Source: Paracoccaceae bacterium
GTDB lineage: Bacteria; Pseudomonadota; Alphaproteobacteria; Rhodobacterales; Rhodobacteraceae
NCBI GenBank assembly: GCA_020846995.1
Contig: JADLCV010000098.1
Span: forward strand, 1 to 33,232
Direction: 5' to 3'
DNA: 33,232 nucleotides
Of the stretch, positions 23,855 through 31,601 are shown one piece after another (position 1 is the stretch's first letter; the number at the start of each line of letters is the position of its first letter). A program made the position numbers and the translations under genes. The notes beneath the pieces are model-generated. The model did no database searches. It saw only the letters and a list, made by a program, of their open reading frames with translations, and was not told where the DNA came from.

Positions 23855-25537
23855 TCAGGTGATCTTGCCGTAGTGCCGGGCAATGAAGGCGGCGGAGAAC
23901 TTGCCGCTCGCGCGGTCGCGCGCCAGGGCCTCGGGGGCGCGCTCGGCGGGCGGGCCATAGCCGCCGGCGCCCGGGGTCTCGACGATGACGTGGTCGCCGC
24001 GCCTGACCGCGACCTCGTTGGGCTTGTCGGCGAGGCGCCTGGTGCCGCCTGCGTCCTCGATCCTGAAGCTGCCCGAGGCCCCCGGCGCGCCCCCGAAAAG
24101 CCCCCAGGGCTGGTGGCGGAAGCGCTCGCCGGCGCCGTTGAAGACACAGTCGTGATCGACCGGGGTCAGCACCCGCCGCAGCCCCATGCCGCCGCGATGG
24201 CGGCCGGCGCCGCCGCTGTCGGCGACGAAGCCGTATTCCTCGACCCGGAGCGGATACTCCTGCTCGATCGATTCCACCGGCAGGTTCGAGGTGTTGGTGA
24301 TCCCGACCTGGATCCCGTCCTTGCCGTCCCTCGTCGCCCGCGCGCCCATGCCGCCGCCGAGGGTCTCGAAATAGAGGTAGGGCCGCCCGCTGCGCGGATC
24401 GACACCCGAGAACACGGCCGTCGTGTTGGCGCCGTTCGCGGCCGCGATCACCCGCTCGGGAACGGCCTGGGCGAGGGCCCCGAGGACGACGTCGATCACC
24501 CGCTGGCAGGTATGGGCGCGCGCCGCCACCGGGGCGGGAAAGGTGCAGTTGAGGAGCGTGCCCTCGGCGCAGTCGATCTCGACGGCGTCCAGAACCCCCT
24601 GGTTCGATGGCATCTCGCTGTCGAGGGCGGCGATCAGGGCGTAGTTCACGCTCGCCTGGACGGCGTTCATCGTCGTGTTGATGTTGCCCCTGACCTGCGG
24701 GCTCGTGCCGGCGAAATCGAGATGGAGGCGCTCGCCCGCGACCGTGAGCCGGAGGCGGATCGGGATGTCGAAGGTGTCGATCCCGTCGGAGTCCATGAAA
24801 TCCTCGAACGTGTAGACCCCGTCCGGGATGGCGCGGATCACCGCCCGCATGCGCGCATGGGTGCGGCTGATGATCTCGTCGAAGGCCGTCAGCACGTTGG
24901 CCAGCCCGTGCACGCCCACCACCTCCATGAAGCGCCGCTGGCCCAGCCGGCACGAGGCGATCTGGGCGTTGTGGTCGCCCCGGCGTTCCTCGGGGACGCG
25001 GACGTTGAGCAGGAGCAGGTCCATGATGTCGCGCTGGAGCACGCCCTTGCGGAAGAGCTTCACCACCGGGATCCGCAGCCCCTCCTGGTAGATCTCGGAC
25101 ATCCCCCCGCCCATCGAGCCCGGCACCATGCCGCCGATGTCGGCGTGATGGGCGATGTTGCAGACGAAGGCGACGAGTTCGCCCCGGACGAAGAGCGGGA
25201 TCGCGTAGTTGATGTCGGGCAGGTGCGTGCCGCCGGCGGTATGGGGATCGTTGGCGATGAAGATGTCGCCCTCGTCGATGTCGCCCGCGAACTTCGCGAG
25301 CACGCATTTCATCAGCCCGCCCATCGAGGCGATGTGGATCGGCAGCGTCAGCGCCGCCTGGACGACGAGCCGCCCGGTGCGGTCGAGGATGGCGATCGAG
25401 TGGTCCTTGCGCTCCTTGATGTTGGTCGAATAGGAGGAGCGCATCAGCGCCACGAAGCACTCGTCGGCGATCGAGCGCAGCCCGTTGGCGATGATTTCCA
25501 GGCGGATCGGGTCGAGCCCCTGGGTGGTGTCACGCAT
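23855..25537 (-). CDS. hyuB: Hydantoinase B/oxoprolinase family subunit
   Basis: The 560-residue protein matches the HyuB half of ATP-dependent hydantoinases, 5-oxoprolinases and acetophenone/acetone carboxylases. It begins DPIRLEIIANGLRSIADECFVALMRSSYSTNIKERKDHS. The metal site follows in GDIFIANDPHTAGGTHLPD and FVCNIAHHADIGGMVPGSM. GTSPQVRGNINTT and the C-terminal GGGMGARATRDGKDG complete the pattern. Together with HyuA it would hydrolyse a cyclic amide or carboxylate a ketone at the cost of ATP. Its ATG lies inside the last codons of hyuA (8-bp overlap), so the two subunits are coupled. Confidence 0.93.
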   Translation of the reverse strand: MRDTTQGLDPIRLEIIANGLRSIADECFVALMRSSYSTNIKERKDHSIAILDRTGRLVVQAALTLPIHIASMGGLMKCVLAKFAGDIDEGDIFIANDPHTAGGTHLPDINYAIPLFVRGELVAFVCNIAHHADIGGMVPGSMGGGMSEIYQEGLRIPVVKLFRKGVLQRDIMDLLLLNVRVPEERRGDHNAQIASCRLGQRRFMEVVGVHGLANVLTAFDEIISRTHARMRAVIRAIPDGVYTFEDFMDSDGIDTFDIPIRLRLTVAGERLHLDFAGTSPQVRGNINTTMNAVQASVNYALIAALDSEMPSNQGVLDAVEIDCAEGTLLNCTFPAPVAARAHTCQRVIDVVLGALAQAVPERVIAAANGANTTAVFSGVDPRSGRPYLYFETLGGGMGARATRDGKDGIQVGITNTSNLPVESIEQEYPLRVEEYGFVADSGGAGRHRGGMGLRRVLTPVDHDCVFNGAGERFRHQPWGLFGGAPGASGSFRIEDAGGTRRLADKPNEVAVRRGDHVIVETPGAGGYGPPAERAPEALARDRASGKFSAAFIARHYGKIT

Positions 25538-27608
25538 CCTCCGTCCTCCCGCCGATCGTGATGATGAGGTGTCCGTCCGCGGTCACGAGGGCGACATCGC
25601 CGGGATAGACCGGCGTCGTCGCGTCCATCTGCTCGATGATCGCCGGACCGGCGATGCGCTGGCCCGGCCGCAGGCGGGCCCGGTCGTGGATCGCGGTGTC
25701 GCAGGGACGGTCGGGATCGTCGAAGATCACCGGGCGGCGCGAACGCAGCTCGGCCGGCCCGGGATCGCCCCCGACCGGCGGCTGGTCGGCGAAGGCGAAG
25801 AGGCGGGCGCTGGCCGAGAGGCGGATGTTGACGATCTCGATCGGGTCGGCGGCGCTCGCGTAGCCATAGGCGGTCTCGTGGGCGGCGTTGAAGGCGGCGG
25901 CGAGCCGCCCGGCGTCCGGCAGGTCGGCCGCGTCGAGGTCGCGACCCTCCGCCACCGGGACGGCCAGCTCGAAGTTCTGGCGGACATAGCGGGCATCGAC
26001 GACGAGGTGCAGGCGCCGCGCCTCGGCGTCCACCCGTTCGCCCGCGAGCCAGGCGGCCGCCCGCTGGCGCAGTTCGGCCAGCGCCGCGCCGAGGATGGCG
26101 ATGCCCTCGGCATCGACCACGAAGCGGCGGCTGGCGACGAAATCCTCCTTGAGGTCCGAGACCAGAAGCCCCTGGGCGCAGACGATTCCCGGCGCCGCGG
26201 GGACGACGATCTCGCCCATCCCGAGGCTGACGGCGACGTCGCGGGCATGCAGCGGCCCGGCGCCGCCGAAGGGCATCAGCGCGAAATCGCGCGGGTCGTG
26301 GCCGCGCTCGACCGAGATCCGGCGGATCGCCCGCACCATGTTGGCGACGACGATGCCGAGGACGCCGTGGGCGGTCTTCTCGACGCTGAAGCCGAGCCGT
26401 CCGGCGAGCGGACGGAAGGCCGCCCGCGCCAGCCCGGGGTCGAGCCGCATGTCGCCGTCGAGGAGCCCGCGCGCCGAAAGCCGGCCGAGCAGCAGGTTCG
26501 CGTCCGTCGTCGTCGGGCGCTCGCCGCCCTTGCCGTAGCAGGCCGGCCCGGGATCGGCACCGGCACTGACCGGCCCGACCTTGAGAAGCCCGTCGCGGTC
26601 GAACCAGGCCACCGAACCGCCGCCCGCCCCGATCGTCTCGACATCGACGCAGGGCAGGCGGATCGGAAACCCCGCGACGTCGCGGTCGAAGGCGAGATCG
26701 ACCCGGCAGTCGCGGATCAGCGCGACATCGGCGCTGGTGCCCCCCATGTCGAGCGTGATGACGTCGCGCCGCCCGCTCTGGCGCGCCGCATGGGCGGCCC
26801 CGACGACGCCGGCGGCCGGCCCCGAGAGGGCCGTGCGCACGGGGAAGTCCCGCGCGCGTCCGACCGACATCAGCCCCCCGCTCGACTGGTTGATGCCGAC
26901 GCTCGCCGCCCCCGCCCGTTCGGCAACCCCGCGCTCGAGCGTCCGCAGGTAGTCGCGCATCACCGGCTGGAGGTAGGCATTCAGGACCGTGGTCGAGAGG
27001 CGCTCGTACTCGCGGAATTCCGGCTGCACCTCGGAGGAGACCGAGATCGCGATGCCCGGCGCCCGCGCGCGCAGCCGTTCGGCGAACCGTTGTTCGTGCA
27101 CCGGATTGCGGAACGAGAACAGGAACCCGATCGCGCAGGCGCGCGCGCCCGCCGCGAGCACGGCGTCGATCGCCGCCTCGATGTCCTCGTCGGAGGGATC
27201 GCGGACGACCTCGCCCCGCGCCCCCAGACGCTCGTTCAGCTCGATCCGGTGCTCGCGCTCCACGAGCGGCGCGGGGTGGTCCGCCTGCAGGTCATACATG
27301 TGCGGCCGGGTCTGGCGGCCGATCTCGAGGAGGTCCCTGAAGCCCTTCGTCGTCACCAGCGCGACCGTGCTGCCGGTGCGCTGGATCAGCGCGTTGGTGC
27401 CGACCGTGGTGCCATGCGACAGCCGCCCGATCGTCGCCATCGGGATGGCGAACCGCTCGCAAAGCGCGGCGAGACCGTTCAGGATGGCCTCGGCGGGGTT
27501 CGCCGGGGTCGATGCCGTCTTGTAGACATGGGTGGCACCGGTCCTCGTGTTGGCGGCGCAGAAATCCGTGAACGTGCCGCCGACATCGACACCGATCGTC
27601 CAAGTCAT
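25530..27608 (-). CDS. hyuA: Hydantoinase A/oxoprolinase family ATPase subunit
   Basis: The 692-residue protein is the ATP-binding partner of HyuB, with an actin/ASKHA-like fold. Conserved points are IGVDVGGTFTDF at residues 5-16, LSHGTTVGTNALIQR, TTKGFRDLLEIGRQ, the central ITLDMGGTSADVALI, ETIGAGGGSVAW, and GADPGPACYGKGG with the final GGAGPLHARDVA. Family members phosphorylate the ring carbonyl of hydantoin, oxoproline, lactams or a ketone substrate. GGGAGGGT precedes the ATG. It is the first gene of the cluster and lies 45 bp downstream of a palindromic operator-like promoter, so control of the operon probably acts here. Confidence 0.93.
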   Translation of the reverse strand: MTWTIGVDVGGTFTDFCAANTRTGATHVYKTASTPANPAEAILNGLAALCERFAIPMATIGRLSHGTTVGTNALIQRTGSTVALVTTKGFRDLLEIGRQTRPHMYDLQADHPAPLVEREHRIELNERLGARGEVVRDPSDEDIEAAIDAVLAAGARACAIGFLFSFRNPVHEQRFAERLRARAPGIAISVSSEVQPEFREYERLSTTVLNAYLQPVMRDYLRTLERGVAERAGAASVGINQSSGGLMSVGRARDFPVRTALSGPAAGVVGAAHAARQSGRRDVITLDMGGTSADVALIRDCRVDLAFDRDVAGFPIRLPCVDVETIGAGGGSVAWFDRDGLLKVGPVSAGADPGPACYGKGGERPTTTDANLLLGRLSARGLLDGDMRLDPGLARAAFRPLAGRLGFSVEKTAHGVLGIVVANMVRAIRRISVERGHDPRDFALMPFGGAGPLHARDVAVSLGMGEIVVPAAPGIVCAQGLLVSDLKEDFVASRRFVVDAEGIAILGAALAELRQRAAAWLAGERVDAEARRLHLVVDARYVRQNFELAVPVAEGRDLDAADLPDAGRLAAAFNAAHETAYGYASAADPIEIVNIRLSASARLFAFADQPPVGGDPGPAELRSRRPVIFDDPDRPCDTAIHDRARLRPGQRIAGPAIIEQMDATTPVYPGDVALVTADGHLIITIGGRTEDA

Positions 27609-27651
27609 CCCGCGACCCTCCCGAAACCGTCCGCGCCGGCCCGTTTTTACG

Positions 27652-27664
27652 GAGTATACTACTC
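27652..27664. promoter_or_regulatory. Palindromic operator candidate at the hyuA promoter
   Basis: GAGTA, TAC, TACTC form a perfect 13-nt inverted repeat that overlaps the spacer and the -10 box on the minus strand. It is one of the few A+T-rich spots in the window. The cognate regulator is not identified. Confidence 0.55.
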
Positions 27665-27679
27665 ATTGCCGGCTGTCAA
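27653..27679 (-). promoter_or_regulatory. Promoter of the hyuA-npdG operon
   Basis: On the minus strand a perfect TTGACA (27679-27674) and TATACT (27658-27653, one mismatch) lie 15 bp apart, shorter than the ideal 17. The first codon of hyuA is about 45 bp downstream. Weak spacing suggests dependence on a regulator. Confidence 0.55.
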
Positions 27680-27922
27680 CGGAGGACGGGCGTCGCCGCG
27701 GGCACTCGCCTCGGTCCGATGAGGGGCCCCGGCGAAGGCGCCGGACCGGGCCGGGCCCCTGCGCCTGCGAGAGAGCAGGGGGGGCCGGGTCCGGCGGCCC
27801 GAAAAGGCCGAGGGCGAGGCCGGGGGGGGAGGCCGAGGGCCTTCCCGCCCTGACCGGCGCGCCCGCCGCGCGGCCCCTCCCCTGCTCGCCCGTGCGCCTT
27901 CGGATGCCGGCCGCAAGGGCCC

Positions 27923-29128
27923 TCAGCGGCCGGCCGCCGCGGGACGCGGGGGCAGGCCCGCGGCGAGGCGGCCGGCCATGAGCGAGAGGCGCGGGCCGGC
28001 GTGGCGGAAGAACTTCCGGAAGCCCTCGCAGAGGTAGTTGAGGCCGGCCTCGCCGTCCGCGGTGCGGGCGAAGCGGTGTTTGGGGCAGCCGCCGTTGCAG
28101 GCAAAGCGGAAGCGGCAGCCCCGGCACTGGGCCGGCAGGGTCGCGGACTTGGCCGTGCCGAAGGCCGCCTGGACGGGGCTCGCCGCCATCGCCGCCAGGG
28201 GCTCGGACATGATGTTGCCAAGCCGGAAGGCGGGATAGACGTAGTGGTCGCAGGCGTAGAGGTCGCCGTTGTGCTCGAGCGCGAGGCAGCCGCCGCAGTC
28301 CTCGGCGAAGACGCAGAGCCCGGCCGGCCCCCCCGCCCAGAGCCCGAGCTGGACGTCGAAGAACTGGACCGAGATCCGCCCGGTGTCGCGGCGATGCCAG
28401 AGATCGAAGATCTCGCAGAGGAACCTCCCCCAGGCGAGGGGCGCCACGCTCCACTCCGTCACCTCGGCATCGGCCGGGCCGGCGGGCGGGGGAAGCTCGC
28501 AGAGGCCGCCGTCCCGGCCCCTGCGCTCGACGATCGGGATGAACTGGAGGAAGGCGCAGCCGAGGCCGGTCAGGAACTCGTAGACCTCGCGCGGGCGGAG
28601 GACGTTGCCGCGGTGGACGGCGGTCAGGATGTTGGTCTCGACCCCGGCCGCGAGAAGGAGGTCGAGCCCGCGGCGCGCGGCCTCGAAGGTCGGCCGGCCG
28701 GCGCGGTCGCGGCGGTAGCGGTCGTGGATCGCGCGCGGGCCGTCGAGCGAGAGGCCGACGAGAAAGCCGCTGGCGGCGAGGAACGCCGCCCATTCCGCGT
28801 CGATGAGCGTGCCGTTGGTCTGGAGGGCGTTCCGGACCACGGTTCCGGGCGCCTTCGCCGCCGCCTGCAACTCGAGCACGCGGCGGAAGAAGTCGATGCC
28901 GAGGATCGTGGGCTCCCCCCCCTGCCAGAGGAAGACGACCTCGGCGAGCCCCGCCGCCTCCTGGGCCGCGAGGTGGTCGGCAACGAAGCGCGACAGGACC
29001 GCATCCGCCATCCGGAAGCGGCCGGTGTCGGGATAGAGGCGCTCCTTCTCGAGGTAGTAGCAGTAGCGGCAGTCGATGTTGCAGCGCGGCCCGATCGGCT
29101 TGGCGATGACGCTGAAGGGATGTGCCAT
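27923..29128 (-). CDS. Radical SAM/SPASM protein, anaerobic sulfatase-maturase type
   Basis: The 401-residue protein resembles anaerobic sulfatase-maturating enzymes, which oxidise an active-site Cys or Ser to formylglycine. The radical SAM cluster is Cys16, Cys20 and Cys23 in GPRCNIDCRYCYYLEKE, followed by FLWQGGEPTILG. The SPASM region supplies further cysteines in FAEDCGGCLALEHNGDLYACDHYV and CRGCRFRFACNGGCPKHR. The family start (MAHPFSVIAKPIGPRC) fixes the ATG at 29128, preceded by GGGAGGAC. No sulfatase gene is in the window, so the client protein is elsewhere or different. It diverges from typA. Confidence 0.85.
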   Translation of the reverse strand: MAHPFSVIAKPIGPRCNIDCRYCYYLEKERLYPDTGRFRMADAVLSRFVADHLAAQEAAGLAEVVFLWQGGEPTILGIDFFRRVLELQAAAKAPGTVVRNALQTNGTLIDAEWAAFLAASGFLVGLSLDGPRAIHDRYRRDRAGRPTFEAARRGLDLLLAAGVETNILTAVHRGNVLRPREVYEFLTGLGCAFLQFIPIVERRGRDGGLCELPPPAGPADAEVTEWSVAPLAWGRFLCEIFDLWHRRDTGRISVQFFDVQLGLWAGGPAGLCVFAEDCGGCLALEHNGDLYACDHYVYPAFRLGNIMSEPLAAMAASPVQAAFGTAKSATLPAQCRGCRFRFACNGGCPKHRFARTADGEAGLNYLCEGFRKFFRHAGPRLSLMAGRLAAGLPPRPAAAGR

Positions 29129-29269
29129 CGCCGCCCGTCCTCCCCTCGGCCCCCGCGGGGCGGCCTCGTTCCGCGCGCCCGCCCGTCCTGCCATGTCCTG
29201 CCCCGCGCCGGCCGCGGTCGCAAGGGGCGCGGGTTTCGCCCCGCGGGTTCCCGGGGCGGGACGCGGAAG

Positions 29270-29298
29270 TCTGGCCAAAGCGCCCCGCATCCGCTAGT
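29270..29298 (+). promoter_or_regulatory. Possible typA promoter
   Basis: TCTGGC (29270-29275) and GCTAGT (29293-29298) are 17 bp apart. The -10 holds one of the few CTAG tetramers of the window. The -35 is weak. Confidence 0.3.
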
Positions 29299-29349
29299 GC
29301 GGCGCCCGCGGCGCCTGCCGCGCCCGCCTGCCAGCCCCGGGGTTCCCGC

Positions 29350-31170
29350 TTGGACATCCGCAACATCGCCATCATCGCCCATGTCGATCATGGCAAGACG
29401 ACGCTCGTCGACCAGCTCCTGCGCCAGTCGGGCGCCCTTCGCGAGGGCCTCCAGACGGCCGAGCGGCTGCTCGATTCGGGCGATCTCGAGCGCGAGCGCG
29501 GCATCACCATCCTCGCCAAGTGCACGGCGGTCGAGTGGAAGGGCACCCGCATCAACATCGTCGACACCCCCGGACACGCCGATTTCGGCGGCGAGGTCGA
29601 GCGCATCCTCAACATGGTCGACGGCGTCTGCCTGCTCGTCGATGCCGCCGAGGGGCCGATGCCGCAGACCAAGTTCGTCACCGCCAAGGCGCTCGCGCTC
29701 GGCCTCTGCCCGATCGTCGTCCTGAACAAGGTCGACAAGCCCGAGGCCGAACCCGACCGCGCCCTCGATGCCGTCTTCGACATGTTCGCGGCCCTCGGCG
29801 CGAGCCCCGCCCAGCTCGACTTTCCCCATCTCTACGCCTCCGGGCGAGCAGGCTGGGCCGACGCCACCCTCGCCGGGCCGCGCCAGGACCTCGCCGCCCT
29901 CTTCGACCTCGTCCTCGCCCATGTCCCCGCCCCCGCCCAGTTCGGCCGCACCGGCGAGCCCTTCCGCATGCTGGCGACGACGCTCGCCTACGACAGCTAC
30001 CTCGGGCGCATCCTGACCGGGCGGGTCGAGGCGGGCCGGCTTGCCGCCGGCGAGACCCTGAAGGCGCTCGCCCGCACCGGCGAGCGGCTGGAGACCTTCC
30101 GCGTCAGCCGCGTCATGGGCGCCCGCGGCCTCGCCCTCGTCGCGGTCGAGGAGGCGGAGGCGGGCGACATCGTCACCCTGTCGGGAATGGAGCGGGCGAC
30201 GGTTGCCGACACCCTCTGCGCGCCCGAGGTCGGCGAGCCCCTGCCGGCCCAGCCGATCGACCCCCCGACCATCGCCGTCACCTTCGGCATCAACGACAGC
30301 CCGCTCGCCGGGCGCGACGGCAACCGGCTGCAAAGCCGGGTGATCCGCGAAAGGCTCCGGCGCGAGGCCGAGGGAAACGTCGCCATCCGCGTCGCCGACA
30401 CGCCCGGCGGCGAGGCCTTCGAGGTCGCCGGCCGGGGCGAGCTGCAGATGGGCGTGCTGATCGAGAACATGCGCCGGGAGGGCTTCGAGCTGGCCATCTC
30501 GCGGCCGCGGGTGATCCTGCGCGAGGAGGGCGGCCGGCGGCTCGAGCCCGTCGAGGAGGTGACGATCGACGTCGACGACGCCTTCGCGGGTGGGGTGATC
30601 GCCGAGCTCACGGGGCCGCGGCGGGGGGATCTCGTGGCCATGCGCCCCTCGGGCAGCGGCAAGACCCGCCTCGTCCTGCGGGTGCCGTCGCGGGGGCTGA
30701 TCGGTTATCACGGCGCCTTTCTCACCGACACCCGCGGCACCGGCGTCCTCAACCGCGTCTTCGCCGCCTGGGAGCCGTGGAAGGGCGAGATCCAGGGGCG
30801 CCGGACGGGCGTCCTCGTCTCGACCGGGGCGGGCGTCGCGGTCGCCTACGCGCTCTGGAACCTCGAGGAGCGCGGGCGCATGTTCATCGGCCCCCAGGAG
30901 CAGGTCTACGAGGGCATGATCGTGGGCGAGCACAGCCGCGACAACGATCTCGACGTCAACCCCCTGAAGGGCAAGAAGCTCACGAACATCCGCGCCGCCG
31001 GCAAGGACGAGGCGGTGATCCTGACCCCGCCGGTGCGGATGACGCTCGAGCAGGCGATCGCCTACATCGACGACGACGAACTCGTCGAGGTGACGCCGAA
31101 GGCGATCCGCCTCCGCAAGCGCTTCCTCGACCCCAACGAGCGCAAGCGCCAGGCCCGCGCCGCGGGCTGA
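29350..31170 (+). CDS. typA: Translational GTPase TypA/BipA
   Basis: TypA is a ribosome-associated GTPase related to EF-G, needed for 50S assembly and stress or cold growth. The 606-residue product is full length. G1 is AHVDHGKTT at residues 10-18, the switch region has [12 protein letters not shown]3 is DTPGHADF and G4 is LNKVDKP. Domain III and V elements follow, including the typical [18 protein letters not shown] and [13 protein letters not shown]. The start is a TTG at 29350, since the family begins [17 protein letters not shown] and no ATG, GTG or alternative in-frame start fits. The ribosome site is only a GGGG stretch. It diverges from the maturase gene. Confidence 0.96.
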   Translation: MDIRNIAIIAHVDHGKTTLVDQLLRQSGALREGLQTAERLLDSGDLERERGITILAKCTAVEWKGTRINIVDTPGHADFGGEVERILNMVDGVCLLVDAAEGPMPQTKFVTAKALALGLCPIVVLNKVDKPEAEPDRALDAVFDMFAALGASPAQLDFPHLYASGRAGWADATLAGPRQDLAALFDLVLAHVPAPAQFGRTGEPFRMLATTLAYDSYLGRILTGRVEAGRLAAGETLKALARTGERLETFRVSRVMGARGLALVAVEEAEAGDIVTLSGMERATVADTLCAPEVGEPLPAQPIDPPTIAVTFGINDSPLAGRDGNRLQSRVIRERLRREAEGNVAIRVADTPGGEAFEVAGRGELQMGVLIENMRREGFELAISRPRVILREEGGRRLEPVEEVTIDVDDAFAGGVIAELTGPRRGDLVAMRPSGSGKTRLVLRVPSRGLIGYHGAFLTDTRGTGVLNRVFAAWEPWKGEIQGRRTGVLVSTGAGVAVAYALWNLEERGRMFIGPQEQVYEGMIVGEHSRDNDLDVNPLKGKKLTNIRAAGKDEAVILTPPVRMTLEQAIAYIDDDELVEVTPKAIRLRKRFLDPNERKRQARAAG

Positions 31171-31601
31171 AGCGCGGGTCAGCCTGGGGGCCCGGGGCCC
31201 TCCCCTGCGCCCGCCCGGCACCCCCGCGCCCGTCTGGCGCCCCGGCGCCCTGCCCTCACTGCTGCGCTCCTCTGCCCCCGCCGGTGATCCTGCGTCCGGC
31301 CCTCCCTGCGGCCGGCGGGCACCCCTGCCCTCGTCCGGCGCCCCCGCGTGCCCGGGCGGTGTCCCTGCGTCCGTCTGACGCCCCCGTGCCCGGCCCGGTA
31401 TCCTTGCGTCCTGCCGGCACCCCCGCGCCCGTCGGGCGTCCCTGCGGCCCTCCGGCGTCCCGGCGCCCGGCCGGCACCCCGACCCCCGGCCGGCGCCCCC
31501 ACTCCGCGGCCGCCACCGCCCGGGCGCGGGGGTGGCCGCAAGCGCCTTCCCCCTGCCCGGACATTGCTCTAGTGCTGGGGCCTCGGCAGGGAGCGGGGGC
31601 G
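31171..31601. other. Intergenic repeat-bearing region
   Basis: This 431-bp stretch between typA and the DUF2059-like gene is dominated by degenerate 19-bp tandem repeats. CTAG at 31569-31572 and a weak TTCCCC-N17-TAGTGC may mark the promoter of the next gene. No coding potential is seen. Confidence 0.5.
31325..31498. repeat. Degenerate 19-bp tandem repeat array
   Basis: Nine consecutive units can be laid out at 31325, 31344, 31365, 31384, 31404, 31423, 31442, 31461 and 31480, seven of them exactly 19 bp, one 20 and one 21. The approximate consensus is TGCGCCCGTCCGGCGCCCC. Two more units occur at 31206-31224 and 31225-31243, with irregular sequence between. The period is not a multiple of three, so it is not a protein repeat. 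Confidence 0.7.

Larger units (their letters stand above)
27609..27922. other. Intergenic between the hyuA start and the maturase stop
   Basis: The left 75 bp hold the hyuA promoter and palindrome. The remaining 240 bp are G+C-rich with small hairpins such as CGGCC/GGCCG around 27800, possibly the end signal of the maturase transcript. No credible gene is seen. Confidence 0.4.

Noticed and set aside
31206..31498. Tandem repeats considered as a CRISPR array
   Set aside because: Units are degenerate and directly abutting, with no unique spacers and no cas genes nearby.
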